From NCBI RefSeq assembly GCF_004764705.1, contig NZ_SHLX01000035.1, positions 29,482 to 93,481 of the forward strand: a DNA stretch of 64,000 nt. The letters are read 5' to 3'. How positions within the stretch are numbered: the first letter of the stretch is position 1; the number at the start of each line of letters is the position of its first letter. Position numbers and translations under genes: made by a program. The notes under the pieces were generated by a model that saw nothing but the letters and a program-made list of their open reading frames with translations, did not search any database and was not told the origin of the DNA. The DNA is from Paenibacillus cymbidii (GTDB lineage Bacteria > Bacillota > Bacilli > Paenibacillales > NBRC-103111). Positions 16,804 to 25,771 of this stretch are shown in pieces.

Positions 16804-19800
16804 TCAATAAAGGAACGGCGTCAGCTGATCGTACGGCCCGAGCCCCGCGTCGCCCGGCAAAATGTCCGCATGCGATGCCGTGCCGGAATAAAAGACGCTG
16901 CGAACCGCATCCAGGTAACCAAAGCCGGCCAAATTAGACGGCATCAGCGCATGGCCTTCGTTGATTTCGTTCCAGTTGTCCAGCAGAATCAGCTTGCCGC
17001 CAAGCGACCCCGAGGCATAACCGGGCATGAACGTATCGCGCAGCCAGGTCAGACCGGTCTTGAAATCGGCGACCGACACGTTCGTCTTGCGGCTTCCGCC
17101 CCATGGTTCGTCGCCCCACCCTTGCGTCAGCACCGGGATCGGATCGAGCACGTTGTACCCGCGAATCGTCGACAGCCGCGACTGCTGCGCGCTCATCCCC
17201 GCGGTCGTCCACGTATACGAATACTGGTAGTCGAAGCCGCGGTCATCCAGCGCCTGCGTATTGGCCAGCGCCGTCTGCCGGTTCTCCCCGACGAAGATCG
17301 CGCCAGCGAAGCCTTCGGCAATAAGCATGTTGCGAACGTCGTCGAGCGCAGCCGCGAAATTGGCGGCAACCGGCACGTTCAGCAGCGACGTGTTATAGAT
17401 GAAGATGACCGGCTTGTTGTCGATTTTGAAGTACGACGGGTGCTTGAAGTAATGCTCGATCCAGAACGGCACGATATTCGTCTTGAAATCGGCCTCCGTC
17501 GCGGTTCCGGACACCCACGATATGGCAAAATCGATCAGATCGATGCCGTTTGCGTTCAGCATCCCATCGTTCAGCATTGCCGACTCGACCGGCTCCTTGA
17601 TCGGAAACCCTTCCCCGCCGGTGTTGCGGAACCAGCACGGCATATACAGGCCGATGCCATGCTCGACGAGCGACTTGATCATCCAGTCCGCAACTTCCGG
17701 ATTGCCGTCTTCGAAATAACCGAGCAGCGGAAGCCGGTTGTCGTAAGGGCGCAGCGAGTCGTAGCCGATATGATGCCCTTCGCGCCACAAGTCGCACGCC
17801 TGCATGCCAACGGTGACCGAATTGTCGGGCGTGACTTTCGTCGGGGCCGGCACCTGGCTTTCGTATACGCCGGCGAACACTTTGAAATCGTCGACCCACA
17901 TGTCGCCCGTATTGGCGGAAGATGTCACTGTCTTGATCGTATCCAGGTTCGACGTGTTGTTGCGAAACGGCACCTGCGAAGCGACCTTGGTCTTGTTGAC
18001 GTAGATGTCGGCCAGATCGGTCGACGCGTCGGCAACGATCCGGATATCGTACCAGACGTTCGCCTTGTACCCGCCCCAGATCGTCACCGGGGTGCCGCTC
18101 GCATTCTCGTAGGCGATGTCGCCGCCCGCCGTCACGAGCTTGACCCCGACCGTGCCGCCGCTCAGCAGCTGCACGCTCATGCCGTCCGTCTTGACCGGCA
18201 GCAGGAACGAAAATTCCGCTGTCATCCGGCCGGTTTGGGCGGCGAAGCCGCCGCTCAGCGACACGCCGCCGCTGCCGCTCGTATCGCTCAGCTTATACGA
18301 CCACGTGTCCGTCGGCGCATTGCTTTTCATCTGCTGAATGCTGCCTGTCCCGCCGGTATTGTCGGCCGTCCACCCATATGGCGTGCTGCCGGCCGCATTC
18401 GCGACGAAATTGTCGTAGAGCGCAAAGCCGGTTACCAGCTCGACCGGACCGACGTACATCGTCGTCGTGCCGCTGCCGGTCGTCTGCACGAACACGTTGT
18501 CCAGGCCGGCGACCGCGTTGCGGAACGGCACGCCGCTGACGGACGCCCCGGCCCCGTTGACGGCGATGTCGGCCGTGTCCGAGTCGATATTGGCGGCAAT
18601 CCGTATGCCGTACCAGGTGTTGACGGCATAGCCCGCGACGAGCGTTACCGGATTGCCGGAAGCATCCTCGTAAACGAGATTGCCGCCCGATGTAAGCAGC
18701 CTGACGGCCGACGTCGTCCCGTCGCGCAGCTCCCACGTCAATCCGTCGACCTTGGCCGTGACCCGGAAGCGGAACTGCAGCGTGGCCGAGCCGCCGCTCA
18801 TTCGCAGGAAGGGGCGCGTCGCCGATACCGCAGCGCTCGCGCTCGAGTCGAGCAGCCGAACCGAAGAAGCGCCGTCCGGCGCCAGCTCGCGGGTTACCGA
18901 GCCGCCGGCGGCGTTAACGATCCAGGTTGACGGCAGCGTGCCGGCGCGGCCGAGCTGATCGTCGATCAGATGGCCCCGACGGGCCGTGCGCGGAAGCGCC
19001 GTCGTAAACTGGATATAGTCGAGCTTGGACGGATCGGTGCCGGACGTCCCTTCAATGACGAACGTGTCGCCGTTAGCGACGTATGCGTACTCCTTGACCG
19101 CACGAACGTGAGGCGCTCCGTCGTCGTACTGGCCTTTCCAGTAGTCGATCTGCGTCCCGTTCTGGCGGACGCGGAACGAGCTGTCGGAAGCGCCCGACAC
19201 TTCGGCGTAGCCGACATTGATCGCATAGTAGCCGGAAGCGCCGCCGAACGTGAACGTCGCCGTCCCCGTACCGGATGCGGCCACCTTCACCACCTGGCCC
19301 CCGCGCGCGCCGACCATGCTTTCCGCCGTGTAATTGCCGAGCGTCGCCGCTTCCGCCTCATACACAATACCGTGCGGCTGCGGAGGAGCGGTCGTATAAT
19401 CGACGAAGCTCACGTTGTCGACGTAGAACAAATCGCCGGTGCCCGTCGTCGATCCGCTGGAGAAGCCGAACCGGTCCATCGTCGCATGTGTATTGCGCTT
19501 GCCGATGTCGGCAACATACGTCCCGCCGACATACAGCTTGGCCGACGAGGTGTCATCCGCGACCAGCCGAATCCGGTTCCACGCGTTGAACGTCACCGTG
19601 CCGGCGCCGGCAGCCGTTACCCAGCTCGAGCCGTTGTAGTACTGCACACTGCCGTTCGCAAGAACGCCGACGAAAAACACCTGGTCGGCCGTCGTGTTGC
19701 CCCCGTTGCCGATATAGAAAATGTTCCGCCCCGGAGCGGTCGCCGGATACAGGCTGAACTCGAGCACCTTCGTTGCCGCAGGCGTCGTCACCTTATACGC

Positions 19801-20613
19801 GTTTGACGAAAGCGTCGCATTGTTGTCGTTGATGCGCAGCGACAGGCTGCCGCTTGCGGCTACCGTGGAGCTGACCGCTACGTCGGAAGCGAGCAAGGTA
19901 TATCCCGGCGCCAGCGTGCCGCTCGCTGCGTTCTCGAACGTATCCTCCGTCGCGGGGTCGGTCAACGTGACATCGTCGATGAAGAAATCGTCGCCCGTGC
20001 CCGCCGTCGAACCGGTGACGAAGGCGACGCGATCCATCGTGGCGAACGTATTCCACTTGGCGGCCGTGCCGACGTAAGACCCGTTGACATACACGTCGGC
20101 GCTCGTCGTATTGGACGCCTCGACGCGAATCGCATTCCAGGCGTTAAACGTCACCGTGCCGACGCTGCCGAGGTAATTCCACACCGTTCCGTTGTAATAC
20201 TTGATTCGCCCGTCGGCGTGCACGGCGAGACGGAACACGACGTTCGCGTTCGTGCTGCCGCCGCTTGACAGGTCGAATATTTGCGAGAACGCCGCCGCTA
20301 CGGGATAAATGCGGAACTCCAGCCGTTTGGCGGCGGAAGGCGTTGTCGTCCGCGCCAGATTGGCGAGGGCGGTCGATGTCGTGTCCCGGAGCCGGATCGA
20401 CCTGGTGCCGGAATAAGCTTGCGCGGTCGACACGAGCCCGTCGACGCCAAGCGGCGCATAACCGTTCGGCGCTTCGCCGGCGGTATCGCTTTCAAACGTA
20501 TCGGGCATGGCCGACGCGGCCGCGCGTCCCGCCCACAGCCAGCCGGCGCAAGCGCACACGGCAGCGGCCAACAGCCAAACGAGCAGAATGCGGATTGAAG
20601 ATCGCTGAATCAT
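16804..20613 (-). CDS. Secreted multi-domain glycosidase with GH99/WbsX-like catalytic domain
   Basis: About 1269 residues. An N-terminal signal (residues 1-34, ending in AAASA) precedes two similar lectin-like beta-sandwich modules (about 36-220 and 225-405, sharing GTVTFNAWN-x-IR), a CBM6-like carbohydrate-binding module (about 415-540, YEAEAATLG), and two further sandwich modules (about 550-730 and 735-915, sharing WY-x-IRI and VPFRN). A catalytic region follows (about 930-1269) of the GH99/WbsX type, with GYFEDGNPEVADWMI and the family-like NWNEINEGH near residue 1213. It ends the sugar locus, 34 bases after the sialidase-like gene. The start could be GTG 20619, which is better spaced from AAAAGGAG. 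The substrate is unknown; mannose- or glucose-containing glycans are usual for GH99. Confidence 0.8.
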   Translation of the reverse strand: MIQRSSIRILLVWLLAAAVCACAGWLWAGRAAASAMPDTFESDTAGEAPNGYAPLGVDGLVSTAQAYSGTRSIRLRDTTSTALANLARTTTPSAAKRLEFRIYPVAAAFSQIFDLSSGGSTNANVVFRLAVHADGRIKYYNGTVWNYLGSVGTVTFNAWNAIRVEASNTTSADVYVNGSYVGTAAKWNTFATMDRVAFVTGSTAGTGDDFFIDDVTLTDPATEDTFENAASGTLAPGYTLLASDVAVSSTVAASGSLSLRINDNNATLSSNAYKVTTPAATKVLEFSLYPATAPGRNIFYIGNGGNTTADQVFFVGVLANGSVQYYNGSSWVTAAGAGTVTFNAWNRIRLVADDTSSAKLYVGGTYVADIGKRNTHATMDRFGFSSGSTTGTGDLFYVDNVSFVDYTTAPPQPHGIVYEAEAATLGNYTAESMVGARGGQVVKVAASGTGTATFTFGGASGYYAINVGYAEVSGASDSSFRVRQNGTQIDYWKGQYDDGAPHVRAVKEYAYVANGDTFVIEGTSGTDPSKLDYIQFTTALPRTARRGHLIDDQLGRAGTLPSTWIVNAAGGSVTRELAPDGASSVRLLDSSASAAVSATRPFLRMSGGSATLQFRFRVTAKVDGLTWELRDGTTSAVRLLTSGGNLVYEDASGNPVTLVAGYAVNTWYGIRIAANIDSDTADIAVNGAGASVSGVPFRNAVAGLDNVFVQTTGSGTTTMYVGPVELVTGFALYDNFVANAAGSTPYGWTADNTGGTGSIQQMKSNAPTDTWSYKLSDTSGSGGVSLSGGFAAQTGRMTAEFSFLLPVKTDGMSVQLLSGGTVGVKLVTAGGDIAYENASGTPVTIWGGYKANVWYDIRIVADASTDLADIYVNKTKVASQVPFRNNTSNLDTIKTVTSSANTGDMWVDDFKVFAGVYESQVPAPTKVTPDNSVTVGMQACDLWREGHHIGYDSLRPYDNRLPLLGYFEDGNPEVADWMIKSLVEHGIGLYMPCWFRNTGGEGFPIKEPVESAMLNDGMLNANGIDLIDFAISWVSGTATEADFKTNIVPFWIEHYFKHPSYFKIDNKPVIFIYNTSLLNVPVAANFAAALDDVRNMLIAEGFAGAIFVGENRQTALANTQALDDRGFDYQYSYTWTTAGMSAQQSRLSTIRGYNVLDPIPVLTQGWGDEPWGGSRKTNVSVADFKTGLTWLRDTFMPGYASGSLGGKLILLDNWNEINEGHALMPSNLAGFGYLDAVRSVFYSGTASHADILPGDAGLGPYDQLTPFLY

Positions 20614-20647
20614 CCTCACATCGTCTCCTTTTACAGTTGGATAAACG

Positions 20648-21937
20648 CTACTCCCCAACCTCCACTTCGATCTGCACCAGCACCCCTTCGAACTTGCGCA
20701 AGTCCGGCCGGTACGGAACGAACGCGATCAGCTTGCGCGCCGCTTCGTCCCACAGCACGGCGTGATTGGAATAGTCGACCGGATGCACGGCCGACGCCTC
20801 GTCCTGCTCCGGCTGCTTGCCGATGATCGGCGTAACGCTTCCGCTGTTGACAGCAAGCGCATCCGCATCCACCGTTGCTACGCATAGCGGGTAACGCGGC
20901 AGATTGCCGTCCGGATTGTCCTCGTTCACCATGCCGATGTAATACACGGCGCCTGCGGCGTCGCGCACCAAACATAAGGACGAAGAGGAGGAATACATAA
21001 GCCGGCCGTCATCATAGCGCAGCCGCTTAGGGTCGCTCCACGTCTCGCCTTGATCGGGCGAGACGCAGATCCACTTCGTGCCGGGCATTCGCTCCCGCGC
21101 GTGCATATTGCTGCCGCGCAGCACCATAATCAGCCGACCGTCGTCGCATTCGACGATGCCGGGCTCGTACAAGCCGCGCGTCGTTTCCGTCACCGGAGCG
21201 CCGGCGAAGCCGCCGCCGATCGTCCAGTCGTAGCGCCCCTCGTCCTCCCTCCAGCGGCCGAACAGGCAGCCGGACTGGAAGAAGCCCATCACCGTCGGGT
21301 TGATCAGCTCGCCCTCGCCGTCCACCATCTGGATCTGCACGCCGAGAACGATGTCGCCGCTGTGCCTGCCTTCTCCGCAAGCAATAATCGGCTGCGACGA
21401 CATGATCATATTGGTCCCGTAGCTGACGCCGGGGAACATCCGGTCGCGGTCCCAGCCCGCGCCCGACTGGTGAATATACGTACCGTCGGTCCACGTCTCG
21501 CCGCCGTCGAACGACAGGCAATAATACATGCGCCGCTTGCGCAGAATGGAGCCGAGAATCGTTTGCAGATCGCCTTCCCGCCACAAATATTCGGTGACGA
21601 ACCGCACAAGCGCGCCGGAACGCGCGTCGTACAAGCAGCCGTTTTGACTTTTCATCATTTTCTCGTCCGTGTCGGTGTTCGGGCGGTACGCCCGATCGAA
21701 CAATCCGGTTTCCCGCCACGTGGTTCCTTTATCGTCGGAGATGCGGCATAATACGCCGATCCCCCGATCCGAGCCTTCGAACAGGTTCATCAGCTGCACC
21801 CAGCGGACGCGCTCCGGCTGCGTCGGATGCGGGCAAGCGACAGTCGTTGCGCTGAGCGGGAACAACCCCTCGCGAACAAACGACTGTTCCGTGCGAACGA
21901 CACGGAAAGCCGCCGGTTGGTTCGATTTTGCCGACAT
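20648..21937 (-). CDS. Sialidase-like (BNR/Asp-box) six-bladed propeller protein
   Basis: About 429 residues with Asp-box-like turns (SDDKGTTWRE, SFDGGETWTDG, SPDQGETWSDP), the hallmark of sialidase-fold beta propellers. No signal peptide is seen, so it may act in the cytoplasm on imported oligosaccharides. An N-terminal arginine typical of sialidases is not obvious, so exo-sialidase activity should not be assumed; many such proteins in sugar loci are of unknown glycosidase specificity. The start is ATG 21937, nine bases after AAGGAG. It follows the second permease and precedes the GH99-like gene in one minus-strand unit. Confidence 0.82.
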   Translation of the reverse strand: MSAKSNQPAAFRVVRTEQSFVREGLFPLSATTVACPHPTQPERVRWVQLMNLFEGSDRGIGVLCRISDDKGTTWRETGLFDRAYRPNTDTDEKMMKSQNGCLYDARSGALVRFVTEYLWREGDLQTILGSILRKRRMYYCLSFDGGETWTDGTYIHQSGAGWDRDRMFPGVSYGTNMIMSSQPIIACGEGRHSGDIVLGVQIQMVDGEGELINPTVMGFFQSGCLFGRWREDEGRYDWTIGGGFAGAPVTETTRGLYEPGIVECDDGRLIMVLRGSNMHARERMPGTKWICVSPDQGETWSDPKRLRYDDGRLMYSSSSSLCLVRDAAGAVYYIGMVNEDNPDGNLPRYPLCVATVDADALAVNSGSVTPIIGKQPEQDEASAVHPVDYSNHAVLWDEAARKLIAFVPYRPDLRKFEGVLVQIEVEVGE

Positions 21938-21981
21938 GGTCATCTTCTCCTTCAATGTTGTTTCCGGCGCGACCGCACTTG

Positions 21982-22911
21982 TCACCCTTTCAACGAGCCG
22001 ACGGTGATCCCTTTGACGAAATACTTTTGCAGGAACGGGTACACAAGCACGATCGGGCCGATCGAAATGAGCACGACCGCGGCCCGCACATTGTTCAGCG
22101 TCAGCTCGGGGCGATGCGCGCTTTCCAGCACGATGTCCTGCGCCTGCTGGTTGACTGCCGTCAACATGTCGCGCAGTATCATTTGGATGACCGTCCTGTC
22201 GCGGTCGCGAATGTAAATCATCGCGTCGAACCAGGCGTTCCAATGCGAAACGGCGGACCACAGCACGACCGTCGCCAGCACCGGAAGCGAAATCGGCAGG
22301 ATGACGCGGGCGAGCATCGTCCCGTAATGAGCGCCGTCGATCAGGGCGGATTCCTCGTACGCCGGGTCCAGCGTCTGAAAAAAGTTGCGCATGATCAGCA
22401 CGCTGAATATGCTGACGGCAGGCGGAATGATCAGTACGAGGAAGTTGTCCAGCAGCCCGAGACTCTTGATCAGCAAGTAGCTCGGAATCAATCCCCCGCT
22501 GAAAAACATCGGGATCAGGAAGTACACGGTCAACCCGCTGCGGAACGGCAGGTTGCGCTTGGCCAGCGGGTAGGCGGCGATCACCGTAAACGTGACGCTG
22601 AGCGTGGAGCCGAGCACCGTGCGCACGATGCTGTTCCAGTAGGCGCGGGCAATATCTTCGTACGATACGAGGAAGCGGTACGCGTCGAGGCTCCACTCGC
22701 CGCTCCACAGGTGCACCCCGAGCGTCGTCGCCGCGTTCGGACCGGACAGGCTGAGCACCGCCGTCTGCCAGAACGGGTACAGGATGGACAAGGAAAACAA
22801 AATCAGCAGCAGGCCGTTGCACATTGCGAACAAGCGCGCGCCAAGCGGCGTGCGGCGGCGTGCGGTGCGCCCCTTGCGTTGCCCGCCGATGACGGCAATC
22901 GGATCGTTCAT
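21982..22911 (-). CDS. ABC sugar transporter permease, YtcP/LplC type
   Basis: About 309 residues with six predicted membrane segments and the cytoplasmic EAA loop (YEESALIDGAHYGTMLARV), the contact site for a shared ATPase. This subfamily (binding-protein-dependent, YtcP/LplC) imports oligosaccharides in Bacillales. The start is ATG 22911, overlapped with the upstream permease region in a TGACATG arrangement that implies translational coupling. No ATPase gene is in the locus, as usual for this family, which uses a general MsmX-type ATPase encoded elsewhere (established). Confidence 0.93.
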   Translation of the reverse strand: MNDPIAVIGGQRKGRTARRRTPLGARLFAMCNGLLLILFSLSILYPFWQTAVLSLSGPNAATTLGVHLWSGEWSLDAYRFLVSYEDIARAYWNSIVRTVLGSTLSVTFTVIAAYPLAKRNLPFRSGLTVYFLIPMFFSGGLIPSYLLIKSLGLLDNFLVLIIPPAVSIFSVLIMRNFFQTLDPAYEESALIDGAHYGTMLARVILPISLPVLATVVLWSAVSHWNAWFDAMIYIRDRDRTVIQMILRDMLTAVNQQAQDIVLESAHRPELTLNNVRAAVVLISIGPIVLVYPFLQKYFVKGITVGSLKG

Positions 22912-22912
22912 G

Positions 22913-23848
22913 TCACCACACCCCGTGTTCGCTGTATTTGCGCACAACCAGGTTCGCCGAGACGAGCAGGACGACGCCGACGACGTTTTTGAACAGGCCG
23001 ACGGCGGCCGCGTAGTCCAGCTTGAACTGCGCCAGACCGGTCCGGTACACATACGTGTCGATGATGTCGCCCACCTCGTAAACGAGCGGGTTGTACAAGT
23101 TGAGAATCTGGTCGAAGCCGCCTTCCAGGATGTGCCCGAGCCGCAGCAGGAACAGCACGACGATTACCGGCATGATCGACGGAATCGTGATGTGAATCAT
23201 TTTGCGCAGCCGGCTGGCGCCGTCGACATTGGCGGCTTCGTACAGATCGGGGGATATCGCCGTAATCGCGGCGATATAAATAATCGCGGCCCAGCCGACT
23301 TCCTTCCAGATGTCGCTTGCGATCATCACGGGAATGAAGTACGTCTTGCTCGCCAGAAAATGAATCGGTTCGCCGCCAAACAGCGTAACGACGTAATTGA
23401 CGACGCCCCGCTGCGGGGAGACGATCTCGACGAGAATGCTGGCGGCAATGACCCAGGACATGAAGTGCGGCAAGTAGGAAATGCTCTGCGTCCATTTCTT
23501 GAACCGCGGATGGACGATTTCGTTCAGCAGCAGCGCGAACACGATCGGCGCGCCGAAGCCAAAGCATAATTTGAGACCCGAAATGATCAACGTATTGCGC
23601 AGCGCGCGCAAAAAGACGAAGTCCGTGAACAAGGTGCGGAAGTGCTCGAAGCGGTTCCAGTCGCTGCCTCCGATGCCGAGCGCCGGCTTAAAATCCTGAA
23701 AGGCGATCAGCACCCCGTACATCGGCACGTAGCTGAACAGAAACAGATGGACGACCGGCAGCAGCAGCAGCGCGTACAGCAGCTTCATTCGTTTGACTCG
23801 TTTCCAGGTTTCGCGCCGGCTGGAAACCGCAGCTCCGTTCGTATTCAT
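22913..23848 (-). CDS. ABC sugar transporter permease, LplB type
   Basis: 311 residues, six membrane segments, EAA loop YEAANVDGASRLRKMIHI. It pairs with the following YtcP-type permease to form the membrane channel of the importer. The start is ATG 23848. It lies about 70 bases downstream of the solute-binding lipoprotein gene on the same strand. The substrate is unknown, but the downstream glycosidase genes point to a complex oligosaccharide. Confidence 0.93.
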   Translation of the reverse strand: MNTNGAAVSSRRETWKRVKRMKLLYALLLLPVVHLFLFSYVPMYGVLIAFQDFKPALGIGGSDWNRFEHFRTLFTDFVFLRALRNTLIISGLKLCFGFGAPIVFALLLNEIVHPRFKKWTQSISYLPHFMSWVIAASILVEIVSPQRGVVNYVVTLFGGEPIHFLASKTYFIPVMIASDIWKEVGWAAIIYIAAITAISPDLYEAANVDGASRLRKMIHITIPSIMPVIVVLFLLRLGHILEGGFDQILNLYNPLVYEVGDIIDTYVYRTGLAQFKLDYAAAVGLFKNVVGVVLLVSANLVVRKYSEHGVW

Positions 23849-23917
23849 GCTTGTCGCCTCGCAATCGTCGGGCGCTCCGCCTTCATGCAGAACGGCGCGC
23901 CCTTGTAGGTGGAATCG

Positions 23918-25660
23918 TTATTTCTTGAGCAGATCGGCCGTCTTCGGCGCTTTCCCGAGCTCGGCCATAATTTCGTTGCCGCCGGAGCTGTTCCAGCGCG
24001 TCACGTAATCGTCCCATGTGGAGGCGACGCCCACTTCGCCGGTAATCGACTTGAGCAAATATTCGTCCGTCATCGTCTTCAGCTTCTCGCCGTATTTGCC
24101 AATCAGATCGGCCGTCATCGTTTCCTTGAACAAGTCGAACCGAGCCGGCTGAATCATCAGCTTCATGCCTTTGTCCTTGTTGAAGAAGTAGTCGTTGACC
24201 AGCTTCATGACGTCCTTCGGCGTCTGGTACGTGAGCAGTTGCCGCGAAATGATGCCGAAGTTGTAGTAGCCGAGCCCGAACTTGTCGTCCGCATTGGAGC
24301 CGTTGATCGGCAGCGCGGCGGAATTGTACGGCTCGCCTTCCCAGTTGAAATGCGTGCCGAGCTCGCCGAAGCGCGACATGACGACGCCTTCCTTGTCGTA
24401 GTTGAGGTAATCGAACATTTGCAAGATGCGGATCAGCTTCTCGTCGGACACATCCTTGCGGATGATAAAATCATACCCGCCGAGCAGCGATACCGGACGG
24501 TACGCGGCGGCGCCTTGCTGGCCGTTATAGCCGATCTCCGGCGGCGTGAGCAAAATTTTCGCATTCGGGTCCTTGTCGAGCAGGTTGCCGGGCGGTCTTC
24601 CCGCGATCGGCTGCGACGCGGCGTTGTAGGCGGCTTGCGCGCTGCCGATTTTGCCGGTGCTGAACTTCTCCCACGCCTTGGCCCGGTTGAGCGTCACGAA
24701 TTCGGGGTCGATGTACCCTTTTTTGTACCAATCGGCCATGAGCGTCAGGAAGTCCTTGTACTTCGTCGACGTGTTGAACGTCATCAGCTTGCCGTTCTCC
24801 TCGAGGTTCATGTCGAAGCCGGTGCCGGCACCGTCGACGCCGAGACCGAAGGCGCCCATATAGTTGGCCGCCCACCACGAGAACGTGTCGTTGTACGGCG
24901 TGAAGGCGTACGTGTCTTTTTTGCCGTTGCCGTCCGGGTCCTGATTGACCATGGCGTCGAAAATTTTCGCTTCCTCTTCCAGCGTAAACGCCTGGTCGGT
25001 GAAAAAAATGCGCGGGCGCACGCCCGTCGTGCCGACCGGCTGCAGGTTGCCCTTCGGCTTGATGCCAAGCTTCTCCAGCCAGTCGAGCCGGTACACGGTG
25101 CCCCAGTTCAAGCCTTCGACGCTCTGCGCGATGCCGATCAGCGACAAGTACTGATCCGTCTTGCCGGGCACGAGACTCATCTGCCAGCCGGGCGGGTTCT
25201 CGTCCAGCATCCTGGCATAATTCGGCGCGTACCTCAGGATCATGTCCTTCGGAATGGCGCGCGACACGCCGTCGGCGTACAGCTTCTTCGCATCGTTCGC
25301 GGAGAAGAACGTCGCCTCGGGCAGCTCGCCCGAAGCCAGCATCAGATTGACCTGATCGCGGTTATTCACGTCGACCTTCTTGTTCTTCAGCTTGACGTTG
25401 AATTTCGCCTCCAGCTTCTGCTGCACATAGTTGTTGTCCTCGACCTTGCCTCTGGCGTTCGCCCCTACCCAGCTGATCTCCAGCGTCTTGGCCGCCGTTG
25501 CGGTCGGCACGGCAGACGCCGACGAACCGGCAGCCGCCGGCGGCGTCGCCGACGCGCCGCTCTCCTTGCCGCCGGACGAACAGGCGGCCGAAGTGCCGAC
25601 GAGAGCCAGCGCGAGGCCGGCGGTCAACACCCGGTGCCGGCTGTTCTTTGTACCGATCAT
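23918..25660 (-). CDS. Extracellular sugar-binding lipoprotein (LplA/YtcQ type)
   Basis: 580 residues, a large family-1-like solute-binding protein. The N terminus has a lipoprotein signal with Cys 27 in the TSAAC lipobox, then a Ser/Ala/Gly linker and the binding domain (ISWVGANARGK, NRDQVNLMLASGELPE). It would capture the oligosaccharide outside and deliver it to the two permeases that follow. The start is ATG 25660 behind GGGAGG. It is the first gene after the YesM/YesN pair, which presumably switches it on. Confidence 0.93.
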   Translation of the reverse strand: MIGTKNSRHRVLTAGLALALVGTSAACSSGGKESGASATPPAAAGSSASAVPTATAAKTLEISWVGANARGKVEDNNYVQQKLEAKFNVKLKNKKVDVNNRDQVNLMLASGELPEATFFSANDAKKLYADGVSRAIPKDMILRYAPNYARMLDENPPGWQMSLVPGKTDQYLSLIGIAQSVEGLNWGTVYRLDWLEKLGIKPKGNLQPVGTTGVRPRIFFTDQAFTLEEEAKIFDAMVNQDPDGNGKKDTYAFTPYNDTFSWWAANYMGAFGLGVDGAGTGFDMNLEENGKLMTFNTSTKYKDFLTLMADWYKKGYIDPEFVTLNRAKAWEKFSTGKIGSAQAAYNAASQPIAGRPPGNLLDKDPNAKILLTPPEIGYNGQQGAAAYRPVSLLGGYDFIIRKDVSDEKLIRILQMFDYLNYDKEGVVMSRFGELGTHFNWEGEPYNSAALPINGSNADDKFGLGYYNFGIISRQLLTYQTPKDVMKLVNDYFFNKDKGMKLMIQPARFDLFKETMTADLIGKYGEKLKTMTDEYLLKSITGEVGVASTWDDYVTRWNSSGGNEIMAELGKAPKTADLLKK

Positions 25661-25682
25661 GCGGAACCCTCCCTAATCGTTA

Positions 25683-25705
25683 TGCAAGCGCTTTATTATC
25701 TCCTG
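25683..25705. promoter_or_regulatory. Candidate cre-like site overlapping a -10 box
   Basis: TGCAAGCGCTTTAT at 25683-25696 resembles a CcpA cre box except for its last two bases, and overlaps a minus-strand GATAAT (complement of 25694-25699) just upstream of the binding-protein gene. No good -35 box is seen, as expected for a promoter that needs an activator such as YesN. Confidence 0.35.
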
Positions 25706-25771
25706 CATGACCATCTTACCTTGCGAACCGTTGCCGCGAAGTCACGATCGTTGGCACAAGTTTCACGATCG

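Noticed and set aside
20648..22822. A single 724-codon minus-strand gene covering the sialidase-like gene and more
   Set aside because: The first 295 codons are a shadow of the YtcP-type permease. The real gene starts at ATG 21937 with its own ribosome site.
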